Assembly: GCA_030448085.1 (NCBI GenBank)
Contig: JAUJNU010000001.1
Coordinates: forward strand, 1-64,000
Direction: 5' to 3'
Source: Actinomycetota bacterium
GTDB taxonomy: Bacteria; Actinomycetota; UBA4738; CADDZG01; WHSQ01
DNA length: 64,000 nucleotides
Shown: piece after piece, positions 47,949-56,192 of the stretch
How positions within the stretch are numbered: position 1 is the stretch's first letter
Layout of the letters: each line of letters starts with the position of its first letter
Notes under the pieces: model-generated
What the model was told of the DNA's origin: nothing
Seen by the model: the letters and a program-made list of their open reading frames with translations, nothing else
Database searches by the model: none
Position numbers and translations under genes: made by a program

Positions 47949-48971
47949 ATGAAGTTCTCAGGAAAGACCAGGGGGGCGGCCGCTGCGCTCATGTGGGTCC
48001 TCGTTGCAGGAGCGGCCTCGGCGGCAGTGACGGATCAGGATCTGAAGAAGGCGCGCGCCGCTGCGCACTTCGTCGTGTCGCAGCAGAACCCCCAGGGAGA
48101 GTTCGAGGGTGGGTTCTCACCTATCGGCACGACAGCGGACGCGATCGTCTCGCTTGTCGCTGCGCGTCGGGGCAATGAGGCGATCGAGGACGGGCTGGAC
48201 TACCTCGAGACCCGTCAAGCTCAGGTGGACAACGTCGGCCTGAAAGCCAAGGTGATCATGGCTCTCGTGGCAGGGGGGCGGAACCCGCGGGACTTCTCCG
48301 GGCGAAACCTCGTTCGGGAGGTCAAGGGCTCGCAGGAGCCCACGGGACGTTACGGGGCCGGCACCGCGGTGTTCGATCACGCCCTCGCGATGCTGGCTCT
48401 CGAGGCAGCGAACCTGGCCCCCTCGCGTGATGCAGAGTGGTGGCTCGTGAAGGCTCAGTGTGCCGATGGTGGCTGGGAATACCTCGAGCCTGCAGGCTCG
48501 CAGGACCAGCATTGCTTCAACGGCGGCTCGGATGATTTCTTCCTCTCGGATACGAACACGAGCGCGCTGGCGGTGCAGGCTCTGAGGTTCGGGCCACGCA
48601 TCCCTCTGCAGAGGAGCCCCTTCAGGTTCTTCGGAGCCGCCCGGGATGAGGAGAAGGAGGGCTGGGGTTACTCACCTCGAAGCCTCACCGACACGAACTC
48701 GACCGCTTTGGTGATCCAGGCTTACGTATCGCGGGGCAAGGATCTGCCGCAGGGGGCGAAGGCCGCCCTGCGGCGCCTGCAGCACCCGCTCTGTGAGGAG
48801 AACGGTGCGTTCGCCTACACGTGGGCCGAGGAGGAAGGATCCGGCAACTACGTCCGTACCAGCCCCGACCTCGGGGCGACGGTAGCGGCCATCCCCGCGC
48901 TTCTCGAGAAGCCCTTCCCGATCCGTCGGGCCGACGTGACCAAGGGGGCTCCCGCTCCCAACTGCGGGTAA
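47949..48971 (+). CDS. Secreted alpha-toroid protein, probable cobalamin-binding (transcobalamin alpha-domain-like)
   Basis: I choose ATG 47949, behind ggaaggag, giving 340 residues with a signal peptide (AAAALMWVLVAGAASA). The mature part is a series of helix-hairpin repeats with TADAIVSLVAARRG, VFDHALAMLALEAANL, CADGGWEYLEPAG, NTSALAVQALRFG, GWGYSPRSLTDTNSTALVIQ and DLGATVAAIPALLE. This is the alpha6/alpha6 terpenoid-cyclase/prenyltransferase fold that also forms the N-terminal domain of intrinsic factor and transcobalamin. It has no DxDD or DCTAE catalytic motif of squalene cyclases. Its place directly behind a B12 riboswitch and before an ECF transporter supports B12 capture. Ligand binding is inferred. 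Confidence 0.75.
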   Translation: MKFSGKTRGAAAALMWVLVAGAASAAVTDQDLKKARAAAHFVVSQQNPQGEFEGGFSPIGTTADAIVSLVAARRGNEAIEDGLDYLETRQAQVDNVGLKAKVIMALVAGGRNPRDFSGRNLVREVKGSQEPTGRYGAGTAVFDHALAMLALEAANLAPSRDAEWWLVKAQCADGGWEYLEPAGSQDQHCFNGGSDDFFLSDTNTSALAVQALRFGPRIPLQRSPFRFFGAARDEEKEGWGYSPRSLTDTNSTALVIQAYVSRGKDLPQGAKAALRRLQHPLCEENGAFAYTWAEEEGSGNYVRTSPDLGATVAAIPALLEKPFPIRRADVTKGAPAPNCG

Positions 48972-48976
48972 GGAGC

Positions 48977-49938
48977 ATGAGGTTCCGGTCGTCGCTGCTG
49001 GGAGCCGCCCTTTTCCTGGGCGCGCTCCCGGCGGTGGTGGCGACGCCCCTTCCGGCATGCGCGGCAGAAGGGCCGCACGCGGCGCTCGTCGTGGACACCG
49101 GCGACGCCTCTTACACGCTGTGCGTCGCGTTGCCGAGCGCCGAGGTCTCCGGGATCGACCTGATCGAGCTCGCGGGTGAGCAGCATGGCCTCGACTACCG
49201 GCTCGGCTACGGAGGAGGGGCGGTGTGCCGCCTCGCCGGTGTCGGCCCTTCGGAGGGCGAGTGCTTCGATGATTACCCCGACTTCTGGGGGTACTGGCAT
49301 GGGAACGGCTCGGGCGGCTGGACCTGGTCCGGCAGCGGCGCCGGATCGGCGCGCGTCTCTGACGGTGACGTTGAAGGCTGGTCGTGGGGGACCGGACAGG
49401 ACGGGTCCTCCCACCAGCCCCCGCCGACGGTGACGTCGCGGAGGTCTGCGGTTACAGCGTGGAACCTGCCGAGCCCGAGCCCGTGGCGCCGGGGGACAAG
49501 CCGTCCAAGCCCGGTCGGGGGGGTGGGCCGGGGGGGGGGCCGGGTGAGGGCGACCACGACAGCGGCCCCCGCAACGACGAGCCGGACCGTAGCCGGGGGG
49601 CCCGTGCCGGCAGCGAGGCACCGCAGGGAGATTCTGTTGATGCCTCGCCGGCGAAGCCCGAGCGCGAGAGGGAGCCGAAGGAGCTAGCCGACCGGAAGGC
49701 GCGGAAGAAGAAGCGAAAGGCCGTCCGAACCGGGAAGGGCAAGGGGAGGCAGGAACGGGACGATGCGATCGCCGCTCCCGCCCCATCTCCTCTCCCCGAG
49801 GCGGCGGAGCTCCCGGCTGCGGCGAGGGCTCCGGATGACGCAGGGCCCCCTCTTGCGGGGCTCGCCGGCCTCGGCGCCGCAGCGGCTCTGATGGCGGTCG
49901 GGGCGTGGTTCGTCAGGCGCCGCTCGAAAGCCGGATAG
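48977..49938 (+). CDS. Secreted DUF4430-like protein with C-terminal membrane anchor (one frameshift)
   Basis: ATG 48977 follows aaggagc. A signal peptide is followed by a beta-domain (HAALVVDTGDASYTLCVALP, SGIDLIELAGEQHGLDYRLG, CFDDYPDFWGYWHGNGSGGW, GWSWGTGQDGSSHQPPP) matching the DUF4430 pattern of the C-terminal half of transcobalamin-like proteins. After a slip near 49425 the frame continues as a long Pro/Gly/charged linker and ends in a hydrophobic helix plus Arg/Lys tail (LAGLAGLGAAAALMAVGAWF, VRRRSK). The restored length is about 320 residues. It would be tethered outside the membrane. Only 5 bases separate it from the toroid gene. Confidence 0.75.
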
Positions 49939-49941
49939 AGG

Positions 49942-50736
49942 GTGCACCAGGGAGCCTGGCTCGCGTGGACCACTTGCGCCGCCGGGGTCGCCATCGCCAC
50001 GACCAACCCCTTCTACCTGCTTCCGCTCGTGGCGTGCGCCTACATCGTCCACGCCCGGCACCTGAGGGAGGGGCCGTCGGCCCGGGCGTTCCGGATCTTC
50101 GTCCTGGTCGGCCTCTTCGCGGTAGCGACCCGGAGTGCCCTCGTTCTCTTCGATATCGAGCACGCCTCGACGCAAACATTGGTTGCCGCTCTGCTCGAGG
50201 GATCGCGGCTCGCGACGATCCTCATCGTCTACGGGACGTTCAACTCAGTGACCGATCCCTTCCGGGTCCTGCGGCTCGCGCCGCGGCGCTTCCACGAGCC
50301 CGCGTTGGCCGCGGCCCTGGCTCTATCCATCGCCCCCCGCACCATCCAGGCCGTGGGGCAGGTACGCGAGGCGCAGAGACTGCGGGGGATGCCGGCGCGC
50401 GGCTTGCGGAGCTTGCCCGCCCTCGCTATCCCTGTTCTCGAGACCGGCATGGAGGAGGCGGTCATCCTCGCTGAGAGCATGGACGCCCGTGGCCACGGGC
50501 GCGGCCCCCGATCCCGCTACCGGCCCGACCGGTGGAGCCGGGGCGCCACGATCACCTCCGTCTCCGCGGTCGCCGCGCTCCTCGCGTTCATCATGGCTGC
50601 CGTCGGCGGAGATGACACGCTGATCCTCTCGGCCTTCCCGCTGCGCTGGCCCGAGGTGTCGCCGGCGCTCATCGCCTGCGTCTTCCTGCTCGGCGTCCCG
50701 ACCCTGATCCCACCCGAGGATGAGGAGCGGGCATGA
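49942..50736 (+). CDS. ecfT: ECF transporter T component (EcfT)
   Basis: The 264-residue protein is an EcfT/CbiQ-type membrane subunit. Hydrophobic helices alternate with the coupling region FNSVTDPFRVLRLAPRRFHE and the conserved ESMDARGHGRGPRSRYRP, whose Ala-Arg-Gly motif docks to the ATPases. It joins the S component to the ATPase pair. The GTG start at 49942 is 3 bases after the DUF4430 stop. Its TGA overlaps the ATG of the ATPase gene. Confidence 0.9.
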   Translation: MHQGAWLAWTTCAAGVAIATTNPFYLLPLVACAYIVHARHLREGPSARAFRIFVLVGLFAVATRSALVLFDIEHASTQTLVAALLEGSRLATILIVYGTFNSVTDPFRVLRLAPRRFHEPALAAALALSIAPRTIQAVGQVREAQRLRGMPARGLRSLPALAIPVLETGMEEAVILAESMDARGHGRGPRSRYRPDRWSRGATITSVSAVAALLAFIMAAVGGDDTLILSAFPLRWPEVSPALIACVFLLGVPTLIPPEDEERA

Positions 50737-52339
50737 CGGCCGTGATCTCCTTCGACAGCGTCACGTTTCGCTATCCCGAGGGGGCCGCGCCCGTTCTGCT
50801 CGACGTCTCTTTCGAGATCGGCGAGGGCGACTTCGTCCTCGTCGCGGGGGCCACCGCATCCGGCAAGTCGACGTTGATCAGGGCGATGAACGGGCTCGTC
50901 CCGCACTTCAGCGGAGGGGAGTTTTCGGGGAGGGTGCTCGTCGGGGGCCGGGACACGCTCCGCTTCCCGCCCCGCCAGCTGGCGGACAAGGTCGCGTTCG
51001 TCCCTCAAGACCCCGGAGCCTCCTTCGTGGTCGACAAGGTCGAGGACGAGCTGGCTTACGCGATGGAGAACCTCGGGACCGAGCCGGCCCTAATGAGGCG
51101 ACGTGTCGAGGAGGCTCTCGACCTCATGGCCATCGAGCCACTGCGCGGGCGAAGCGTCCGGACCCTCTCCGGCGGTGAGCGTCAGAGGGTTGCGATCGCA
51201 GCGGCCCTCACCGCGGGGCCGCGTCTGTTGCTCCTCGACGAGCCCACGAGCCAACTGGACCCGCAGGGGGCCGAGGACGTGCTCGCCGCGCTCCAGCGCC
51301 TGGTGCACGATCTCGGGATGACGGTGGTTCTCGCCGAGCACCGGCTCGAGAGGGTGGCGGGGTTCGCAGATGCGGCCCTTGGGTGCAGTGCCGGTGGAGC
51401 GGTGGCGATCGGCACGCCGGGGGGCGTGCTCCGTGACCTCGGTGCGGGCCCGCCCGTCACCAGGCTCGGGCGGATGGCCGGCTGGGAGCCCGCTCCGCTC
51501 ACCGTGCGCGAGGCACGCCGGAGGGCTCCCCGGCTACAGGAGCCGTCCCCGCTCATCCGTTCGGCGGGAGGGGAAGAGCGGCAAGAAGGTGACGTCCTCA
51601 TCGCGGCGCAGGGGCTTTCGGCCGGGTACGAGGACGCTTCGGCACTTCGTTCGGTGGACCTCGAGCTAAGGGTGGGCGAGGTGGTCGCCCTGCTCGGGCG
51701 CAACGGAGCGGGGAAGTCGACGCTTCTGCGCTGCCTCGCCGGCCTGCACCCTCCGCTCGAGGGATCGGTGCTGTTTCGGGACCGTCCTCCCGCCCCGGGG
51801 CGTGATGTGGCTCTCTGCCCCCAAACGCCGGAGCTGGTCCTGTTCGAGGAGTCTGCCGAGGCGGAGGTGGGTGCGACATTGCGGTGGAGTGGGTCGGCCG
51901 CAGCCGATCCGGCGGCACTGCTCGAGGAGGTGGGCCTCGGGGATCTCGGGGCAAGCCACCCGCGCGACCTGTCTGCGGGCCAGCGGCTGCTTCTGGCGGT
52001 CGCCGCCGTCGCGGCTACGGGCGCTCCGGTGCTGCTCCTCGACGAGCCCACCCGCGGGCTCGATCCCGCGGCGAAAGACAGGCTCGTCTCGTTCCTTCGC
52101 TCCGCGGCGAGCGCGGGTCGAGGCGTGATGTTCGCGACCCACGACGTCGAGCTGGTGGCGGAGCTGGGAGCGAGGGTTGTGATGCTCGCCGGAGGTGAGG
52201 TGATCGCGGACGGGGGGCGCGGCGCGTGCTCGGCGACTCTGCCGTGTTCGCGCCACAGATGACGCGGGTCTTCGGCCGCGGCTGGCTCTCGGTCGATCAG
52301 GTTGCCCTGGCCCTCGCGGGGCGCGAGGCCGTTCGGTGA
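50733..52339 (+). CDS. ECF transporter ATPase, two A domains fused (one frameshift near the end)
   Basis: The protein holds two ABC ATPase domains in one chain. Domain 1 has AGATASGKSTLIRAMNG, LSGGERQRVAIAAAL and LLLLDEPTSQLDPQG. Domain 2 has LLGRNGAGKSTLLRCLAG, DLSAGQRLLLAVAAVAATG and LLLDEPTRGLDPAAKD. This replaces the usual EcfA1/EcfA2 pair. The frame slips near 52215; the continuation VLGDSAVFAPQMTRVFGRGW ends at TGA 52337-52339, giving about 535 residues. Domain 1's P-loop reads Thr-Ala where Asn-Gly is usual but keeps GKST. It is coupled to ecfT by ATGA overlap. Confidence 0.92.
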
Positions 52340-53096
52340 TGCGCTCGCCCGTCCGGACGTGGCTGCTCGTAGCCACGAACCTGCTCGGCCTTGCGGCGTT
52401 CGTGTGGCCGTTCCTGCTCCCGGCGGTCTCGGCCGGCGCGGCGCACAGCGTCGGCGCGCCGTGGATCCTTCTGGGGCTGCTCATCTGCCTCGGGGCCCTT
52501 CTGTTCGTCGAGCTCGGGCGGGGGGCTCGGCCCCAAGGCCGTCGCGCTGGTGGGGGTCCTGGGGGCCGCGATGGTGGCTTTGCGCTTGCCGGGGTTCATC
52601 GCCGGGTTCTCGGCGATGTTCATCGTCGTGCTCGTGGCGGGGGAACGCGTTCGGCCCGAGCTTCGGGTTCATCCTCGGAGCGATCGGGACCTTCGCCTCG
52701 GGCATGTTCGTCGGAGGGTTCGGTCCCTGGCTGCCGTTCCAGATGGTGGCGATCGGCTGGGTTGGGATGGGGGCCGGCCTCCTGCCACGCCCGCGCTCAT
52801 GGGGGCCGCGGCTCGCGTGGCTTGCCGTCTACGGTTTCGTCTCCGGCTTCGCATTCGGGGTCATCATCAACCTGTGGTCGTGGCCCTATCTCGCCGGGAG
52901 CTCGGATGTCGCATGGGTCCCTCGAGAGGGCGCGGTGGAGAACCTGCGCCACTACGGTGCCTACTATTTCGCCACGTCGTTCGGATGGGACTCGTTCCGG
53001 GCGATCGGGAACCTCGTCCTCGTTATCACGATCGGCCGCCCGCTACTCGGCTCGCTCGATCGCGCCGCCCGCCGGATGAACTTGGTGGTTCGTTGA
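52336..53096 (+). CDS. ECF transporter S (substrate-binding) component, probable B12 (frameshifted)
   Basis: The start is GTG 52336 or ATG 52339, overlapping the ATPase stop. The membrane protein reads VRTWLLVATNLLGLAAFVWP, LLGLLICLGALLFVELG. After a slip near 52525 it continues KAVALVGVLGAAMVALRLPG and IAGFSAMFIVVLVAG; after another near 52640 it reads GFILGAIGTFASGMFVGGFG, WLAVYGFVSGFAFGVIINLW and GNLVLVITIGRPLLGSLDRA. About 250 residues and six or more helices fit an S component. Specificity for cobalamin is inferred from the riboswitch and the secreted capture proteins. Confidence 0.82.
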
Positions 53097-53111
53097 ACCC
53101 AGTGCGGTGAT

Positions 53112-53282
53112 TCATGAGCGGTCGGGATGCACGCCGAGCGTTCGATTCCACCACGCTGCGGGCGATGTGACCATGTGCGCGAAAGCGGGCGCTCTGGCCG
53201 TCATGTCTTCCTCGATCGCTGCGATTCCCTCCCACGCCATAAGGGGGAACTCGTAACGGAGACCCCCATAGCATCTGGACAT
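53112..53282 (-). CDS. Possible small protein next to rnpB
   Basis: A 56-residue frame from ATG 53282 to a stop at 53112 reads MSRCYGGLRYEFPLMAWEGI, then EEDMTARAPAFAHMVTSP and WWNRTLGVHPDRS. The composition looks protein-like, and the region between the ECF operon and rnpB is otherwise empty. There is no good ribosome binding site; a GTG about 20 bases upstream is an alternative start. No family is recognised. Confidence 0.4.
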   Translation of the reverse strand: MSRCYGGLRYEFPLMAWEGIAAIEEDMTARAPAFAHMVTSPAAWWNRTLGVHPDRS

Positions 53283-53322
53283 CGTGAGCCGAAGGTCCAC
53301 CTGGTGATATGTGGTGGTGATC

Positions 53323-53347
53323 AGCCCGGGGGAGCGGCCCCCGGGCT
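53323..53347. promoter_or_regulatory. Perfect palindrome just upstream of the rnpB promoter
   Basis: Ten-bp arms agcccggggg / cccccgggct with a 5-base loop end 2 bases before the likely rnpB -10 element. It has no T tract. It may end the minus-strand gene or the ECF transcript, or serve as an operator. Confidence 0.5.
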
Positions 53348-53349
53348 GG

Positions 53350-53355
53350 GATAAT
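53350..53355 (+). promoter_or_regulatory. Likely -10 element of rnpB
   Basis: GATAAT ends 6 bases before the G at 53362 where the RNase P RNA P1 stem begins, which fits a transcription start there. No good -35 is seen; that position lies within the palindrome. Confidence 0.45.
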
Positions 53356-53360
53356 GGTCT

Positions 53361-53731
53361 TGGAGCCGGCCGGGTGGCTGGCCCGGGTAACCGGGTCGAG
53401 GAAAGTCCGGACTCCACAGGGCAGGACGCTGGGGAAAGTCCCAGGCGGGGCGACCCGTGGCCAGTGCAACAGAAAGCAAACCGCCTTCGGCTTGCCGGAG
53501 GTAAGGGTGAAACGGTGAGGTAAGAGCTCACCAGCGTCCCGGGCGACCGGGGCGGCTAGGTGTACCCCGTCCGGAGCAAGGCCAAGCAGGAGGCATGGGC
53601 TGCCCGCCCCCCGGTTCGCCGGGACCTCCGGGTAGGCCGCACGAGGCGAGCGGCAACGCTCGTCCCAGATGGATGGCCACCGCTCCAGCTTCGGCTGGAG
53701 GCACAGGATCCGGCTTATAGGCCGACTCCTG
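53361..53731 (+). ncRNA. rnpB: RNase P RNA (type A)
   Basis: All hallmark segments are present: GAGGAAAGTCCGGACTCC (P4 5' half region, near 53398), ACAGAAA, GGTAAGGGTGAAACGGTGAG, GAGCTCACCAGCG, GGAGCAAGGCCAAGCAGG, AGATGGATGGCC and CAGGATCCGGCTTATAGGCC at the 3' end. P1 pairs ggagccggcc (53362-53371) with ggccgactcc (53720-53729). The length of about 370 bases is normal. It processes the 5' ends of tRNA precursors with the RnpA protein. Confidence 0.96.
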
Positions 53732-53734
53732 GTC

Positions 53735-53765
53735 AGGGCCCGTCTCTGTTATGGAGGCGGGCCCT
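53735..53765 (+). terminator. Probable rnpB terminator hairpin
   Basis: Arms agggcccgtctc / gaggcgggccct (12 bp, one G-U pair) with a 7-base loop start 4 bases after rnpB. There is no T tract behind it. Confidence 0.6.
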
Positions 53766-53862
53766 AGATCATCCACCGTCACTCGCCCGAGCCTCTTGGA
53801 TGTCCTGCTGCGTCCCACCTAAGCGCCGCGGCGCGCGCCGGCGTTTCGGGCTAAACTTATTT

Positions 53863-53881
53863 TTAGTCTAGGCTAAAGTCC
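53863..53881 (+). promoter_or_regulatory. DtxR/IdeR-like metal-repressor box
   Basis: TTAGTCTAGGCTAAAGTCC matches 13 of 19 positions of the iron-box consensus TTAGGTTAGGCTAACCTAA, with intact TTAG, TAGGCTAA core. It lies in an A/T-rich patch 78 bases before the multicopper oxidase start, where a promoter is expected. A second GGCTAAA copy lies at 53849-53855. A DtxR-family repressor (Fe2+ or Mn2+ sensing) would control the oxidase-ZIP operon. Confidence 0.6.
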
Positions 53882-53958
53882 TCATCGGATCTTCGGGTTG
53901 GCTGGATCCTGACCGTGACATCGACGAGGGCCACTGGTATCGAGAAAGGGGAGGTCGT

Positions 53959-54984
53959 ATGGGGGTTCTGGACAGAAGGAGCTTCTTGAGGCGGGCGGGA
54001 GCTGCCGGGGCTCTGGGCGGAGCGGTTGCGCTCGGAGGCAAGGAGATGCTCCTGGCGCAGGAGGGGACTCCCCACGACGCACAGCACTCGTCTACAGGGG
54101 CGCCCACCCATGGTCACGGCCATGGGGCGGTCGGCCGGGTAGACCACGCCCGCAATGGCTTCACTCCTCAGGAGCTTCTGACAAGCTTCGACACGGGCGA
54201 GGTCTCGAAAGACGCCCAGGGCCGCACCGTCCGGGAGTTCGAGATCCTAGCCGTCGACAAGGAGATCGAGGTAGCACCAGGCGTGTTCTTTCCGGCCTGG
54301 ACGTACAACGGTCGGGTCCCAGGGCCGAGCCTTCGGGCCACCGAGGGTGACCGGGTGCGCGTGACCTTGACGAATGCGAGCGAGCATCCCCACACGATGC
54401 ATTTCCACGGGATCCATCCCTCCGAGATGGACGGCATCCCCGGAGCCGGCGAGGCCGCACCCGGCGAGACGTTCACCTACGACTTCATCGCGGAGCCCTT
54501 TGGCACGCACCTCTATCACTGTCACTCGTTGCCGCTCCTGCAGCACATCCACCGGGGCCTGTACGGCGCGTTCATCATCGACCCCAAGAAGGGGAGACCC
54601 GAGGCGAACGAGATGGTCATGGTCATGAACGCCTTCGACACGAACTTCGACGGGGGGAATGAGGTCTACGCCATCAACACCGTCGCATTCGCTTATATGA
54701 ACGAGCCGATCCAGATCTCCCGAGGCGAGCTCCAGCGCGTTCACCTGATCAATGTCACCGAGTTCGACCCGATCAACTCGCTGCACCTGCACGCGAATTT
54801 CTTCAACCTTTACCGCACCGGGACGAAGCTCGTGCCGGATGAGTTCACCGACATCATCTCGATGGGCCAGGCCGAAAGGCACATGCTCGAGTTCAGCTAC
54901 AAGTTCCCCGGTCACTTCATCTTCCACGCGCACATCACCGAGTTCGTTGACCTCGGCTGGCTCAGCGCCTTCGAGGTGAGCTGA
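53959..54984 (+). CDS. Tat-exported two-domain multicopper oxidase
   Basis: The 341-residue protein begins with a twin-arginine signal (DRRSFLRRAGAAGALGGAVA) and a His-rich stretch (THGHGHGAVG). Two cupredoxin domains follow. Copper ligand motifs are H148-F-H150 (MHFHGIHP), H187-C188-H189 (LYHCHSLPLLQHIHRGLYG), H276-L-H278 and H323-A-H325 (FHAHITEF). Cys188 is the only type 1 copper Cys; domain 2 has Ala where a second one would be. The size fits small two-domain oxidases acting as trimers. Its substrate may be Fe2+, Mn2+ or phenols. The ATG follows aaaggggagg. Its TGA overlaps the ZIP ATG. Confidence 0.88.
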   Translation: MGVLDRRSFLRRAGAAGALGGAVALGGKEMLLAQEGTPHDAQHSSTGAPTHGHGHGAVGRVDHARNGFTPQELLTSFDTGEVSKDAQGRTVREFEILAVDKEIEVAPGVFFPAWTYNGRVPGPSLRATEGDRVRVTLTNASEHPHTMHFHGIHPSEMDGIPGAGEAAPGETFTYDFIAEPFGTHLYHCHSLPLLQHIHRGLYGAFIIDPKKGRPEANEMVMVMNAFDTNFDGGNEVYAINTVAFAYMNEPIQISRGELQRVHLINVTEFDPINSLHLHANFFNLYRTGTKLVPDEFTDIISMGQAERHMLEFSYKFPGHFIFHAHITEFVDLGWLSAFEVS

Positions 54985-56192
54985 TGGACGCCGCAGCTAC
55001 GACCGCGAAGAAGCTGCCTGCTTGGACCACGGCAGCGGTACCTCTTGCAGCTATCGCCGCTCTCATCATCGTGTTCCTCGCCTTCGATCCGATCGGGAGT
55101 CTTCGCGAGGTCCCTCCGATCGAGGCCGTCGCCGTCGAAAGAACCGTTCTGAACGAGGACGAGATCATCCTCAGCCTGCGCAACGACGGCCCCGACCCGG
55201 TCACGATCGCGCAGGTGCTGGTGAACGAGGCGTACAACGACTTCTCCATCACCGATGGCACCATTGGCCGCCTCGAGAGCTCCACGGTGACGATCCCTTA
55301 CCCATGGGAGGAAGGTCTGCCTGTAGGGATCGCCTTGGTGACCTCGACCGGGGGTCTGGTCGAGCACGAGATCGAGGTGGCGTCCCTCACTCCAGAGCCC
55401 GACGGCCAGACGTTCCTGATCTATGGGCTTCTCGGCCTCTATATCGGCGTCCTTCCGGTGGCGATCGGTCTGTTGTTCTTTCCTGCTTTGAGGCGCGCGT
55501 CCGCTCGCTGGATCGGCTTCTTTCTCGCTCTCACGGTGGGCCTGCTTGCCTTCTTGTTGATCGACACAGTCGCCCACGGGGTCGAGCTCGCCGGCGAGAC
55601 CGCGGCGTCCCTTGACGGGCTCGCACTGTTCGGGGTTGGGGCACTAGGGGTGGTGCTCGGGCTGACGGTGCTCGGAAACGCTCTCGAGCGGCGGCGGTCG
55701 CTTCACGGTGCGTCGGGGGCGACAGCGACACCCGGAGCCAAGGGGCTCGCGCTGGCATACCTGGTCGCGGCAGGCATCGGACTTCATAACCTCGGAGAGG
55801 GCCTGGCCGTCGGAGCGGCCTTGGCGGCCGGCGAAGTGGCCCTGGGCAGCGGCCTGATCCTCGGCTTTGCGCTCCACAACACGACAGAGGGCCTTGCCAT
55901 CGTCTCTCCCTTGGGCGGGGAAGAGCAGAAGCGGCCTTCCATATGGCATTTCGTCGGCCTGGGGGCCGTGGCTGGAGCTCCCACCATCCTCGGGGCCTGG
56001 GCCGGCGGATTCGCTTTCTCCCCGGCTTGGGCTGCCGTCGCCTTCGGAGTCGCCGCGGGAGCCATCGGCCAGGTCATCTGGCAGATCTCGAAAGGGATGA
56101 ACAAGAGCACGGGTATCGCCTCTGGCCTGGGAGCTCTCGGGTTCATGGCGGGTCTGGCGATCATGTACATCACCGGCTTGTTCACCGCTTAG
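54984..56192 (+). CDS. ZIP-family metal permease with an extracytoplasmic N-terminal domain
   Basis: The 402-residue protein has a first helix (AAVPLAAIAALIIVFLAF) and about 100 residues of a beta-rich soluble domain (VERTVLNEDEIILSLRNDGP, SSTVTIPYPWEEGLPVGIA). Eight ZIP helices follow. The metal site shows H268NLGEG in TM4 and H298NTTEG in TM5, the ZIP binuclear-type motifs. ZIP proteins import Zn2+, Fe2+ or Mn2+. The extra domain is unusual for bacterial ZIPs. Translation is coupled to the oxidase (tgATG). The DtxR-like box upstream suggests iron or manganese rather than zinc. Confidence 0.88.
   Translation: MDAAATTAKKLPAWTTAAVPLAAIAALIIVFLAFDPIGSLREVPPIEAVAVERTVLNEDEIILSLRNDGPDPVTIAQVLVNEAYNDFSITDGTIGRLESSTVTIPYPWEEGLPVGIALVTSTGGLVEHEIEVASLTPEPDGQTFLIYGLLGLYIGVLPVAIGLLFFPALRRASARWIGFFLALTVGLLAFLLIDTVAHGVELAGETAASLDGLALFGVGALGVVLGLTVLGNALERRRSLHGASGATATPGAKGLALAYLVAAGIGLHNLGEGLAVGAALAAGEVALGSGLILGFALHNTTEGLAIVSPLGGEEQKRPSIWHFVGLGAVAGAPTILGAWAGGFAFSPAWAAVAFGVAAGAIGQVIWQISKGMNKSTGIASGLGALGFMAGLAIMYITGLFTA

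Noticed and set aside
47949..48971. Toroid protein as a squalene/hopene cyclase or prenyltransferase
   Set aside because: It is secreted, lacks the catalytic Asp motifs, and is preceded by a B12 riboswitch and followed by transporter genes.
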